From NCBI GenBank assembly GCA_001563335.1, contig LRSL01000015.1, forward strand, positions 1-59,451: a stretch of DNA of 59,451 nucleotides, written 5' to 3'. How positions within the stretch are numbered: the stretch's first letter is position 1; every line of letters starts with the position of its first letter. This document shows, one piece after another, positions 35,454 to 44,597 of this stretch. The notes beneath the pieces are model-generated. The model had not been told where the DNA came from, did not search any database, and worked only from the letters and a program-made list of their open reading frames with translations. The position numbers and the translations under genes were made by a program. This DNA comes from Candidatus Thorarchaeota archaeon SMTZ1-45. GTDB taxonomy: Archaea > Asgardarchaeota > Thorarchaeia > Thorarchaeales > Thorarchaeaceae.

Positions 35454-35822
35454 CTATAGTAATTTGAGCTCACCAGTTACCTCGTCAATAATCTCCGCTT
35501 TAGCAGGACCAATGCCAAGAACCGTAGTTGTACCAGGGGGTAGTTCGGTCATTCCAGCATCACGAATCAATGCATAAGGTAGATTATGACTTGCAGCTTG
35601 ACGTCTTAAGTCGAGAAGCTCCTCTTCAGAACTCACCTTTACAGCCACCTTCTTTTGACCTTCACGTAGCCACGCTTTCCATATGTCCTGCTTGAGCACT
35701 CTTGCCTGCTCTGTAGATGATACAGATCCGTGGGCCACCTGGACTGCAATCTTACCTCTACTCATTCCAAGGTCGGTACGGACAGCAATGACTTGTTTGT
35801 ATACGAATGTTCTTTCAGTCAA
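35454..35822 (-). CDS. pth2: peptidyl-tRNA hydrolase, archaeal/eukaryotic type
   Basis: 122 residues of the Pth2 fold: FVYKQVIAVRTDLGMSRGKIAVQVAHGSV, KVAVKVSSEEEL, IRDAGMTELPPGTTTVLGIGPA. It frees tRNA from prematurely released peptidyl-tRNA. It is the leading gene of the truD operon on the minus strand. Confidence 0.95.
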   Translation of the reverse strand: MTERTFVYKQVIAVRTDLGMSRGKIAVQVAHGSVSSTEQARVLKQDIWKAWLREGQKKVAVKVSSEEELLDLRRQAASHNLPYALIRDAGMTELPPGTTTVLGIGPAKAEIIDEVTGELKLL

Positions 35823-35972
35823 AGAAGATAACTCCTAGATGAGTTGAGTCCGTAGGTTCATCAGAGGGGAGAGTTAAAAACGTGGTTGTAAAAACAAGCA
35901 GTGTTGACTATGTTGTTGAAGCGGATTTTGTATGAGCTTTTTATCTTTTGACATGACTATGTTCTGACTTCA

Positions 35973-37130
35973 ATGCTTGTTCACAGGGCCTATAGATATG
36001 AACTAGATCCGAATAACTCGCAGAGATCCTCTCTCCTTCAACATGCTGGAGTGTTTCGATTTACCTACAACTGGGGACTTGAACAACGAATTGCACTCTT
36101 CAAAAAGAACCAAGGAGCTGCAAGGTTTACTGATGCAATGAAACAACATAAGCTGTTGACAAGTTTGAAAAAGACACATTTCCCTTGGATGTACGAATGT
36201 TCAAAATGCGCCCCGCAAGAGGCTTCGAGAGACTTGCAAAGAGCATTCAATAATTTCTGTCGAGGTATGAAGACTGGAAAAAGAGTCGGATTTCCTAGGT
36301 TCAAAAAAAGAGGTGTGAATGATAGTTTCAGATTGTATGGAACAATAAGATTTGAGGGACAGAAGATTAAACTCCCAAGAATCGGAAAGGTTCGGATAAA
36401 AGAGAAGAGAAAGAAATACCATGATGGAAAGATTCTCTCTGTCACAGTAAGAAGAAGAGCAGACAGATGGTTTGTATCTATCTCTGTTGAAGAGGAGATT
36501 CCTGATCCAAAACCCATTGAAGGAAAAGCAGTGGGAGTTGACCTTGGAATCAGGACCTTAGCAACACTCTCTGATGGCACAATCTTCCTAAACCCGCAGG
36601 CATTAGGAGTACGATTGAATAAACTAAGAAAACTGTCAAAGAATCTATCAAAAAAACGGAGTGGGAGCAATAACCATGAGAAAGATAAGCTGCGATTATC
36701 CAAAATGCATCTGAAAATATTCAATATTCGACAGGACGCTCTCCATAAGTTGACAACCTATCTTGCCAAGAACCACAGCACGATAGTGATTGAAGACTTA
36801 CATGTGTCAGGATTGATGAAAAATAGGAGGTTGGCTAGAGCTATTGCAGATGTGGGTATGTTTGAGTTCAGAAGACAATTGAGATACAAGTGTCGATGGT
36901 ATTGATCAAAACTCCTTGTTGTATCGAGGACATATCCTTCATCAAAGAAATGTTCGAACTGTGATAATAAGAAAGAAATAACCCTATTAGAAAGAGAGTA
37001 TAGTTGTAAAATTTGTGGTTTGAGGATTGACCGAAACTTCAATGCTGAATGTAATCTAGTCGCCGTTAGTTTGCCGGAAACTCAAAATGCCTGTGGAGAG
37101 GATGTAAGACTTCGATTCACTCCCTCGTGA
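35973..37130 (+). pseudogene. tnpB: IS605-type TnpB broken by one opal stop
   Basis: The frame encodes a typical 385-codon TnpB but TGA at 36903-36905 interrupts it after the residues CRWY. The continuation stays in frame as SKLLVVSRTYPSSKKCSNCD and on to YSCKICG and DRNFNAECN, so zinc finger and RuvC III are otherwise intact. RuvC I (GVDLGIRTLA) and II (IVIEDLHV) are upstream of the stop. Family members normally have WYG at this point, so a GGA-to-TGA change explains it. There is no adjacent TnpA. The RuvC domain is truncated, so it is probably inactive. Confidence 0.88.
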
Positions 37131-37211
37131 GTGAATAAGAAGCGAACCTTAGTGAAGCAGGAACCGAACTTCAATCATGGATCTTGACATCCAAGATTGT
37201 CTAAGTTTCGG
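37131..37211 (+). ncRNA. TnpB right end with omega-RNA-like tail and hairpin
   Basis: Directly after the tnpB frame lies TTAGTGAAGCAGGAACC, a sequence characteristic of the right end of archaeal IS605-type elements, where the guide RNA scaffold ends. It is followed by a long hairpin at 37164-37211: CCG, AACTT, CAATC and TGGAT pair with ATCCA, GATTG, AAGTT and CGG around the loop CTTGAC, with two bulges. This is the right-end/guide-RNA region of the broken element, or a terminator. Confidence 0.5.
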
Positions 37212-37258
37212 AAAACGGTTAAAAACGTGCTCAAAGCTCATCTAGTAGGGGTCTATTC

Positions 37259-38452
37259 ATGAACTATGACGCTATCATTATAGGTGCAGGACCTGCTGGT
37301 CTCCTTGCAGCTACAAAGATAGCAAAAGCAGGACACAATGTGATGGTCTTAGAAGAACATGAAAAAGTGGGGGAACCAGATCATTGTGCAGGTCTGCTAA
37401 GCTCATCAGGGCTAAGATCTCTGAATATCAAACCTATTGCGGATGTTGTTCAGAACACAGTTTCAGGAGCGAGAATATATGCTCCATCTGGACATTCCAT
37501 CTTTATAGAAAGAGGACAGCGTGAAGCATTTGTTGTTGATAGACGACGATTTGATTCTTGGCTTGCAAGAAATGCAGTAGATAGAGGAGCCAAGATTGCG
37601 ACTAGTAGTAAGGTTATGCATATTACAGATTCAAAAACAGGTACACGGACTGTTAAGACTAGTAACCAAAACTACGATACTAAGACTGTAGTCATTGCTG
37701 AAGGTATTCGTTCTGTTCTGTCAAAGAGTGTAGGATTTTCAGTGGTGTCTAAAAGCAACAAACTACCAGCTTATCAATACGAGGTCAAAGGCGTAGATAT
37801 TGAAGAAGACCTAGTTGAGATGTTCTATGGACGCCAACTTGCACCTGGTTTCTTTGCGTGGATCATCCCCCTTGGAGAAGGAAGAGCACGGGTTGGATTG
37901 GCAGCTAAGAACAAATCAAAGATTAGACTTGATTCTGCATTACATCAACATCCCATAATTAGTAAGAAGCTGAAGAAAGCCAAAATTCTCCGGGGCATGG
38001 GTGGGACAGTATTAGTATGCCAGCCTTTATCAAGAGTGTCAATTGATGGGATTGTTATAGTTGGAGATACTGCAGGTATGGTCAAAGCTACCACAGGCGG
38101 GGGCGTGATTATTGGAGGATTAACTGCACAGATAGGAGGAGATGTAATTAATAGTGCACTTCATGAGGATGATTATTCAGGAAAGAAACTATCAAGATAT
38201 GACAGACAATGCAAGTCATTGTATTTTCGAGAACTCCAGACGATGTACATGACTCAAAAAGCTCTCACCTCGTTGACTGACAAAGGTCTTGACTCGATTG
38301 TTCGGGATGCTCAAGAATTGGGTTTACTTGATGTTGTACGAAGAGAGGGAGATATGGACCTTCAGGGAAAGGTAATTCGCAAACTCGTTTCGGATCCTCG
38401 CACGTTCTTGTTAAGCCTAAGAGCAATGAGATACATCAACCCATTCCTCTAG
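37259..38452 (+). CDS. geranylgeranyl reductase-family FAD oxidoreductase
   Basis: 397 residues. It has an N-terminal FAD-binding GAGPAGLLAATKIA, the family signature EPDHCAGLLS, a middle PGFFAWIIPLGEGRARVGLA and the GDTAGMVKATTGGGV motif. Archaeal members reduce double bonds of the isoprenoid chains of membrane lipids or of quinones. The residues around the second FAD motif match digeranylgeranylglycerophospholipid reductase. It is followed by pus10 after 44 nt. Confidence 0.88.
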   Translation: MNYDAIIIGAGPAGLLAATKIAKAGHNVMVLEEHEKVGEPDHCAGLLSSSGLRSLNIKPIADVVQNTVSGARIYAPSGHSIFIERGQREAFVVDRRRFDSWLARNAVDRGAKIATSSKVMHITDSKTGTRTVKTSNQNYDTKTVVIAEGIRSVLSKSVGFSVVSKSNKLPAYQYEVKGVDIEEDLVEMFYGRQLAPGFFAWIIPLGEGRARVGLAAKNKSKIRLDSALHQHPIISKKLKKAKILRGMGGTVLVCQPLSRVSIDGIVIVGDTAGMVKATTGGGVIIGGLTAQIGGDVINSALHEDDYSGKKLSRYDRQCKSLYFRELQTMYMTQKALTSLTDKGLDSIVRDAQELGLLDVVRREGDMDLQGKVIRKLVSDPRTFLLSLRAMRYINPFL

Positions 38453-38496
38453 CTTTATGAACTGAAATAATCAAAGACTCCAAGAGGTCTAGGTAG

Positions 38497-39861
38497 ATGA
38501 CAACACCTATTCAAAACAATGTATTGGATACTGCAATCAGTATTCTTGAGCAATACACAGTCTGTGATAGGTGCTTGGGTCGACAGTTTGCTTGGTTGAG
38601 CACTGACACATCAAACTGGGTCAGAGGCAACTCATTGAAACTTACTCTTTCAATGATGGCAGATGATGATTTGAAGTCAGGAAATCAAGAAAGGGGTAGA
38701 AAAATCATTAATCTACTAGCTGGTCATGGTCTGTTTGAGCCAGCACAGACTATTGCCAAAAAGAACTTGATTGATTATGAGATAAGGACGGATTGTTACC
38801 TTTGCTCTATCAAGGGCAGTTCAATTTTTGATAGAGTTCAAGAGATATCACAAAGAGCCTCTGATTTAGTCAAAGACATCGAGTTTAACAGCTTTCTTGT
38901 TGGAACTGTACCATTTCCTATGTTAGAGGATAGACAGGACGATCTCAGAGCTAAGTACTCACTCCTTCACGCTGAGGCGCTCAAATCGGATTTCAGTAGA
39001 GAGCTTGGAAAACATCTTCATGAAACGCTAAAGAAGGAAGTAGAATTCGAGCGACCACATCTGGTTTTCATTTATGATATGGTTGAGGAGGATCTTCGAT
39101 TGCAGATAAATCCGGTTTTCATCTTCGGTAGATATCAAAAACTGGTTCGTGGAATTCCGCAGAGCAAATGGGACTGTAAGGCGTGTAGAGGTAAGGGTTG
39201 TGAGGAATGTGAGGGAACTGGAAGACGCTATCCTGACTCTATCTCGGAGTACATAGGAAATGCTGCACAGACATTGTTGAAGGGGACAAGGTTCAAGTTC
39301 CATGCTGCTGGTCGAGAGGATGTAGATGTTCTCATGCTTGGTGAGGGTAGACCATTTGTCGTAGAAATCTCAGAACCGAGAATTAGAAGTCCTGATTTGA
39401 TCCTATTAACGAAGAGAATTAACAAAGAGGCCAAAAAACGAATCAAAGTGAAAGATCTCAAGATTACCAGTAGAGAGCATTCTCAAAAGTTGAAAGAGGA
39501 CGCTTCAAAGAACATCAAAGAATATTCAGCTCTGATTCAGGCCGAAGTTCCTATAGAGAGTGCAGAACTTAGAAGGGTAGAGGCTGAACTCACAGGAAGC
39601 GAGATTGAGCAGCGTACTCCAACGCGTGTTTCACATCGGAGGAGCGATCTTGTGCGAAAGAAATTGATTCACGAGGTTCGATTGAGGAAGCTGAAAGACA
39701 ATGATATCGAGGCTTTCTTCAAAGTGCAGGGCGGCACATATGTGAAAGAGCTGGTCTCAGGTGATGGTGGTCGGACAGACCCATCAATTGCCAGCAAACT
39801 TGGAGTTTCGTGTCTATGCAAAAGGCTTGACGTGATAGCTGTTTATAGCGGCGTAACTTGA
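38497..39861 (+). CDS. pus10: tRNA pseudouridine synthase Pus10
   Basis: 454 residues. It has an N-terminal zinc-binding/THUMP region (CDRCLGRQFAW...CYLC), the CKACRGKGCEECEGTG zinc cluster, and the catalytic domain with AAGREDVDVLMLGEGRPFVVEI holding the catalytic Asp, and GGTYVKELVSGDGGRTDPS. It forms pseudouridine 54 and 55 in archaeal tRNA. This is the T-arm, the same tRNA region affected by insertions in this window. Confidence 0.92.
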   Translation: MTTPIQNNVLDTAISILEQYTVCDRCLGRQFAWLSTDTSNWVRGNSLKLTLSMMADDDLKSGNQERGRKIINLLAGHGLFEPAQTIAKKNLIDYEIRTDCYLCSIKGSSIFDRVQEISQRASDLVKDIEFNSFLVGTVPFPMLEDRQDDLRAKYSLLHAEALKSDFSRELGKHLHETLKKEVEFERPHLVFIYDMVEEDLRLQINPVFIFGRYQKLVRGIPQSKWDCKACRGKGCEECEGTGRRYPDSISEYIGNAAQTLLKGTRFKFHAAGREDVDVLMLGEGRPFVVEISEPRIRSPDLILLTKRINKEAKKRIKVKDLKITSREHSQKLKEDASKNIKEYSALIQAEVPIESAELRRVEAELTGSEIEQRTPTRVSHRRSDLVRKKLIHEVRLRKLKDNDIEAFFKVQGGTYVKELVSGDGGRTDPSIASKLGVSCLCKRLDVIAVYSGVT

Positions 39862-39990
39862 CCGAACCAAATCTGCTATAGCTGTTGCGAAATCCTTAAG
39901 TGGTGACTCAAGAGGTCATGCTGGAACTCGGGTGCAGTTTTGACTGAATCTATGCAGTCCGAGATACAAAACCAATACAAGTGATGCTTT

Positions 39991-40287
39991 ATGGTCAAGA
40001 AGAGTCATGGCTACAGAGCACGAACCCGTGGCTTGATGAGCAAAAGAGTACGACAACGTGGACTTGGCTCGCCAAGCAAGGTGTTAGTCGACTATGAAGT
40101 AGGTCAACGTGTAGATGTAGTAATCGATCCCGGTTTCCATAGAGGAATGCCGCACCGTAGGTATCACGGCAGAACTGGTGTAGTCACAGGCTTGAGAGGG
40201 CGAGCGGTTGTGATCGATGTGGGACTTGGAAAAGCCACAAAGACACTCATAGTAAGACGCGAGCATCTCCAACCTAGCAGAGGTTGA
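39991..40287 (+). CDS. rpl21e: large ribosomal subunit protein eL21
   Basis: 98 residues: KKSHGYRARTRGLMSK, then PGFHRGMPHRRYHGRTGVV. Full-length match to eL21. It starts a conserved archaeal cluster: eL21, Rpb4, DUF655, KsgA, HemK-type methyltransferase. AATCCTTAAG about 100 nt upstream is a TATA-like candidate. Confidence 0.95.
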   Translation: MVKKSHGYRARTRGLMSKRVRQRGLGSPSKVLVDYEVGQRVDVVIDPGFHRGMPHRRYHGRTGVVTGLRGRAVVIDVGLGKATKTLIVRREHLQPSRG

Positions 40288-40295
40288 TTGGAAAA

Positions 40296-40631
40296 ATGCC
40301 CAAGGAGATTATCAGTGAGGAAGAAGTGACCCTCCCGCAGGTCAAGAAACTTCTTGCCCAGAGAGCAAAGGAAGGAGAACTGTCATTCCAACAGTCCATC
40401 ACACTTGAACATGCTAGTGCTTTCTCAAGGATGGCTCCTGCTGTGGCCACAAAGCTTGTGGAGAGATTGTTAAAGAGTTATGAAATCACTCGAGCTCATG
40501 CAGTCCAGATTGTGAATATTGCTCCAACCACAGTAGAAGAACTCAGGAGTATCCTAGATGTCAAGTCCACAAATCTGACAGATGAGCAGCTGCTTGAAAT
40601 TGTGGACTTAGTGATAAAAAACAGGTCTTAA
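40296..40631 (+). CDS. rpoF: DNA-directed RNA polymerase subunit Rpo4 (RpoF/Rpb4)
   Basis: About 111 residues, all-helical: PQVKKLLAQRAKEGELSFQQS and the HRDC-like C-terminal region QIVNIAPTTVEELRSILD...EQLLEIVDLV. It pairs with Rpo7 to form the RNA polymerase stalk. The ATG at 40296 is preferred to TTG 40284. It overlaps or abuts eL21, so it is part of the same transcript. Confidence 0.9.
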   Translation: MPKEIISEEEVTLPQVKKLLAQRAKEGELSFQQSITLEHASAFSRMAPAVATKLVERLLKSYEITRAHAVQIVNIAPTTVEELRSILDVKSTNLTDEQLLEIVDLVIKNRS

Positions 40632-40754
40632 CAACTAGAAAACGATAGTTCTCTTGTTTGAATGGCGCAAGGCGTTTCTGAGTCCGAATTGTTTTTATCC
40701 AATCAGAACTATGACTATCTCAATGAACCCTAATAACGAGAGGAGTGTGAATAT

Positions 40755-41369
40755 ATGGAAGGACCACAAAACAGGATGTTTGAGACGCATGCGTATGTCC
40801 TGTCAGTTGTCCCTCCAAAAGAGTTCCTTCGGGATTCACGTCCCCGTGGAGATACGATAGTCCAGGGTATAGGAGAGTCTCATTTTACACTGTTGGAAAT
40901 GATTCCTCATAAAGGAGTAAAGGTACATCCTCAAGAGCGTGTTTCCATTCAACGTAACTCGACAAGTAAGATAGACCATGTCAAAAGAAGGATCTTCTAT
41001 GAAGACCTTGTACCTGAGAGCGTTGCGGAGCTCGCACTGGTGATTGAGATCATAGTAACAAAACATGAGATGAAGTATGTACAATTCTTCAACGAAGCTA
41101 GTCCTATTACGACAAGAATGCATTCACTTCAACTTCTTCCTGGTATAGGACAAACACTCATGTGGGCAATTTTGGAAGAACGTAAACGAAAGCCGTTCAA
41201 GAGCTTCGATGATATCGCGGCACGTACAAAACTGCAAAATCCCAAGAAGGTCATCACAGCTCGTATAATTGACGAACTCAAAGAGGATGTCAAGAGGTGG
41301 TTATTTGTTCGACCACCAAAACGGGAAGAGGACGAACGGGATACTAGAAAGCGTGCACCAAGGCGCTAG
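40755..41369 (+). CDS. DUF655 helix-hairpin-helix RNA-binding protein
   Basis: 204 residues. It has an N-terminal OB-like region with HAYVLSVVP and the C-terminal HhH with LLPGIGQTLMWAILEERKR. DUF655 proteins are universal in archaea and encoded beside KsgA. They bind RNA or DNA and function is not settled. GTTTTTATCC near 40690-40700 is a TATA-like element. The KsgA frame begins one base after its stop. Confidence 0.9.
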   Translation: MEGPQNRMFETHAYVLSVVPPKEFLRDSRPRGDTIVQGIGESHFTLLEMIPHKGVKVHPQERVSIQRNSTSKIDHVKRRIFYEDLVPESVAELALVIEIIVTKHEMKYVQFFNEASPITTRMHSLQLLPGIGQTLMWAILEERKRKPFKSFDDIAARTKLQNPKKVITARIIDELKEDVKRWLFVRPPKREEDERDTRKRAPRR

Positions 41370-41370
41370 A

Positions 41371-42252
41371 TTGAGTATAACGCAGGTGAGTTCTCTGTCA
41401 GACGATATTCGTAGACTTCTCAAGAGATACGATGTAAGACCTAAGAAGAAGCGAGGGCAGAGTTTTTTGAACAGTCAGAGTGTGGCAAGAAACATCGTTG
41501 ATCTTGCCAATCTGTCAGAGCGGGATGATGTCTTAGAGATTGGTGGTGGGTTCGGGGCATTAACAAGATGGATTGCTGAGAGAGCTCAGCAAGTCTATGT
41601 AATAGAGCTGGACCCTCGCCTAGCAAATGCTCTACGCGATGCACTAAAGGACTTCATCAATGTGACCATTATTGTGGGAGATGCACTCAAAATAGACCTG
41701 CCCAATGTGAACAAGATAGTCGCTAATCTTCCCTATAGCATATCGTCTGAGATAACATTTCGAATACTGAGGGAACTAAACTTTGAAGAAGCAATCCTAA
41801 CGTACCAGAAGGAGTTCGCCAAAAGATTAGTAGCAAATCCTGGAACACCCGAATATTCAAGACTCACCATCAATGTGCAGTATTATGCAGAAGTGGAGGA
41901 GATTCTGGAAGTTCCTGCAAACAGGTTCTATCCAATACCTGTTGTTGACTCCATGGTTGTACGAATGATACCTCGAAGAAAGGGAGTATTCGCAAAAGAT
42001 TCCATAGTATTTCATTGGATGATTGAGGGCATCTATCCATATCCAAAGAAGACCCTAAGAGGGGCATTACGAATATGGTTCCGCAATCTCAGAGTAAACA
42101 AGGGTCTGGCAGATGAGGTTTTGAAAAATCTGGACGGAGTCCTATCAGGTGATGAGCGACTTCGATCTATTGGTCTAGAGGGATTGGTTAGTCTTGCAGA
42201 TGTGCTTCTAATGTTGATTGAGAATGGCTCAATCGAAGATCCACGAGTGTGA
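41371..42252 (+). CDS. rsmA: 16S rRNA (adenine-N6,N6) dimethyltransferase KsgA/Dim1
   Basis: About 293 residues. It has KKKRGQSFLNSQSVARNIV, the SAM motif EIGGGFGALTRWIAERA, VIELD, and the catalytic NLPYSISSEITF. It dimethylates two adjacent adenosines at the 3' end of 16S rRNA. The frame is open further upstream but that overlaps DUF655; TTG 41371 with an AAGG 8 nt upstream is the best start. The stop overlaps the next GTG start by 4 nt. Confidence 0.92.
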   Translation: MSITQVSSLSDDIRRLLKRYDVRPKKKRGQSFLNSQSVARNIVDLANLSERDDVLEIGGGFGALTRWIAERAQQVYVIELDPRLANALRDALKDFINVTIIVGDALKIDLPNVNKIVANLPYSISSEITFRILRELNFEEAILTYQKEFAKRLVANPGTPEYSRLTINVQYYAEVEEILEVPANRFYPIPVVDSMVVRMIPRRKGVFAKDSIVFHWMIEGIYPYPKKTLRGALRIWFRNLRVNKGLADEVLKNLDGVLSGDERLRSIGLEGLVSLADVLLMLIENGSIEDPRV

Positions 42253-42845
42253 AAACAGTGGATAAGGATAGATATGATATCACTGTCTTTCCAGGAGTAT
42301 ATCCTCCCTCGGAGGACACCTATCTTCTTCTCGATAGTCTAGAGATCAAACCAGACGATGCATTTCTAGAAGTAGGGTGCGGAGCAGGACTCATCACTCT
42401 GGTTGCAGCTATGAAAGCCAATGATGTCGTGAGCATCGACAGTTCTCTTGAGGCAGTTCGCAACACTCTGCAGAACTTAACGAGAAATGACCTGCTCAAA
42501 AACTGTCATGTTATTGAATCAGACCTGCTCTGTGCGTTGGCACCTTCAAGTAAATTCTCCCTGATTGTATTCAATCCACCATATCTACCGCAGGATGATG
42601 ACCAGACTGATCTTGACCATGCATTAATAGGAGGGGAAAAAGGGACAGAAATCGCCCAACGATTCATAAGACAAGCATCTGAGCATCTAGTGGCTGGAGG
42701 AAGAATCTTTGTGATTGTATCGACCATTGCAGATACAGACTCAATTCGAGAAACTATGACTAAATGCGGATTTGAAACTGAAACAGTTGCGGAGGCATCC
42801 CTGTTCTTTGAAAAGATACAAGTACTAAGAGGAGTGCTTTGGTAG
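42249..42845 (+). CDS. HemK-related protein-glutamine methyltransferase (Mtq2-like)
   Basis: 198 residues. It has YPPSEDTYLLLD, the SAM motif LEVGCGAGLITL and the catalytic IVFNPPYLP, the NPPY motif for glutamine methylation. The expected target is the GGQ motif of the release factor aRF1. It is coupled to ksgA by GTGA overlap. Confidence 0.88.
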   Translation: MKTVDKDRYDITVFPGVYPPSEDTYLLLDSLEIKPDDAFLEVGCGAGLITLVAAMKANDVVSIDSSLEAVRNTLQNLTRNDLLKNCHVIESDLLCALAPSSKFSLIVFNPPYLPQDDDQTDLDHALIGGEKGTEIAQRFIRQASEHLVAGGRIFVIVSTIADTDSIRETMTKCGFETETVAEASLFFEKIQVLRGVLW

Positions 42846-42923
42846 GACCACAGAGAAACTGTTTTATGAAACCCAGAATGAAGCGGTTAGAAGCGTTCTT
42901 GGAGTCTCGAGAGGGATCAAGAT

Positions 42924-43724
42924 ATGTCAAAGAAGAAATCTACCAAGCAGAAAAAGGCACCAGCTAAGAAAGCCGCTAGCCAAAAGCAGGCTAAAAAGAC
43001 AACAAAAGCAGAAACAGTTGTTGGCGAGAAGAGCCTGGTCTATATTGATTATAGTGCTACAACAAAAGATGATGGTGTTGTATTTGATACAACAATGGAT
43101 GAGGTGGCCAAAGAATCTGGAATCTATAGAGAGAATGATCGATATGAACCAATGTTGGTAGCTATAGGCTGGAACTGGTTGCTCGGAGCTTTGGAAGAGG
43201 AACTAGTTGGAATGAAGGTGGGTGATTCAAAGACTGTTGAGGTTCCACCTGAGAAAGGTGCTGGTCCAAGGGACCCAAAAAAGGTCAAGATGATTGCCAA
43301 GACAAAGCTCGCAAAACACAAGGCTCGCCCTATTAAGGGAGAGCAGATAACATTCGGGAACGAAAGAGGTGTTATCACTGCTGTGCTTGGTAGACAAGTT
43401 CGAGTTGACTTCAACAGTCCACTTGCGGGTCGGACTCTTGTCTTTGACGTGACTCTAAGAAGCATTGTTTCAGACCCTGAGGAGAAGCTTCGAGCGGTTG
43501 TCAAGAGACGTGTGCCTGGCATCCCTGTTGATCAGTTCAAATTCTCAGTCGCAAAGAAAATCGTCACAATTGAGATGCCTAAAGAAACTAGATACATTCA
43601 GGATATCCAATATGCTGAGATTGGCATTGCTGCAGATGCTCTGAAGGTGTTTGATGATGCAAAGGAAGTAAAGCTCGTAGTGACATTTGATAGACCAAAA
43701 CCAATTGAAGGGAACACGACCTAG
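42924..43724 (+). CDS. FKBP-type peptidyl-prolyl isomerase, SlyD-like
   Basis: 266 residues. It has a very Lys/Ala-rich N-terminal tail (about 35 residues), an FKBP domain (LVYIDYSATTKDDGVVFDTT, EEELVGMKVGDSKTVEVPPEKGAG), an inserted-in-flap chaperone region (ERGVITAVLGRQVRVDFNSPLAGRTL) and a unique C-terminal extension. It assists protein folding and is likely cytosolic. It is separated from the proteasome gene by about 115 nt. Confidence 0.9.
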   Translation: MSKKKSTKQKKAPAKKAASQKQAKKTTKAETVVGEKSLVYIDYSATTKDDGVVFDTTMDEVAKESGIYRENDRYEPMLVAIGWNWLLGALEEELVGMKVGDSKTVEVPPEKGAGPRDPKKVKMIAKTKLAKHKARPIKGEQITFGNERGVITAVLGRQVRVDFNSPLAGRTLVFDVTLRSIVSDPEEKLRAVVKRRVPGIPVDQFKFSVAKKIVTIEMPKETRYIQDIQYAEIGIAADALKVFDDAKEVKLVVTFDRPKPIEGNTT

Positions 43725-43839
43725 AACTTTGGTGGTTAGAAGATTCTATGGCCACTGAGAAAACCTTAAAATGTCAAAATCAAGACACAAGGTCGTCACT
43801 AGTTCTCTAGAATTCCTCTCCTATATGGAGTTAATTGAC

Positions 43840-44478
43840 ATGGAACATAATACACAACCCCCAGCTGAATTGAAGACGGGGACAACAACTGTCGGTTTAA
43901 TTGCCAAGGATTGTGTTGTCCTAGCCAGTGACCAGCGAGCAACTATGGGCTATCTGATTGCAAATAAAACAGCCAAGAAAATCTACAAAATAACAGATCG
44001 AATTGGTGCAACTATCGCAGGATCAGTGGCTGATGCTCAGTCAATGATGGACCTTCTGATAGCTGAGGCTAAGCTCTTTGAAATCCAGAGAGGTAGACCC
44101 ATTCGGGTCAAAGCCTTGACACGTCTTCTAAGCAATATTATGTTCCAAGGACGAGGACTCTACATGCTAGGATCTCTTGTAGGAGGATTTGATGACGAAG
44201 GTCCTCAAGTCTTCTATACAGACTTTGTTGGTAGTGTAATTCCAGACAAGTACGTTGCAAATGGTTCAGGTTCACCTGTGGCTCTTGGTGTCTTGGAAGC
44301 TGGGTACAAAGAGGACCTGCCCAAAAAGAAAGCAATCGAACTGGCTGTAAACTCGATTGCAGCAGCAATCGAAAGGGATGCAGCCACTGGTAATAACATA
44401 CTTGTTAGTGTTATAGACAAGGATGGGTACCAAGAAGTCGACAAAGAAACCATCATGAAGATCTGGAAAGGGCAATAG
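43840..44478 (+). CDS. psmB: proteasome beta subunit
   Basis: About 212 residues from ATG 43840. The nucleophile Thr follows the autocleavage Gly in LKTG-TTTVG, giving a 14-residue propeptide and a mature protein starting TTTVGLIAKD. Lys33-equivalent and the GSG/D motifs of active Ntn-hydrolase beta subunits are present (SDQRATMG, NGSGSP). GGAG sits 9 nt before ATG 43840. In-frame ATGs at 43771 and 43825 are less well supported because a TATA-like CCTTAAAAT overlaps 43771. Confidence 0.93.
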   Translation: MEHNTQPPAELKTGTTTVGLIAKDCVVLASDQRATMGYLIANKTAKKIYKITDRIGATIAGSVADAQSMMDLLIAEAKLFEIQRGRPIRVKALTRLLSNIMFQGRGLYMLGSLVGGFDDEGPQVFYTDFVGSVIPDKYVANGSGSPVALGVLEAGYKEDLPKKKAIELAVNSIAAAIERDAATGNNILVSVIDKDGYQEVDKETIMKIWKGQ

Positions 44479-44525
44479 TGGCAATATTTGTTGAAAATCT
44501 AGTGAGATAATCTCTGCTATGTCTA

Positions 44526-44555
44526 CTTGGTACAACCGTACTGGGTAGAACCAAG
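44526..44555 (+). promoter_or_regulatory. hairpin in the leader of the aCPSF1 gene
   Basis: CTTGGT (44526-44531) pairs with ACCAAG (44550-44555), and inside it ACC (44535-44537) pairs with GGT (44544-44546), separated by matching 3-nt internal loops. It lies between the proteasome gene and aCPSF1. It could end the upstream transcript or act in the aCPSF1 leader. The function is unknown. Confidence 0.35.
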
Positions 44556-44597
44556 CACTATGGGGAATTGATTGGCTAAGGATTGTGATGACTATCT

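Noticed and set aside
36903..36905. In-frame TGA read as selenocysteine in TnpB
   Set aside because: The position is Gly in the family and no selenocysteine-insertion hairpin is evident. A nonsense mutation is simpler.
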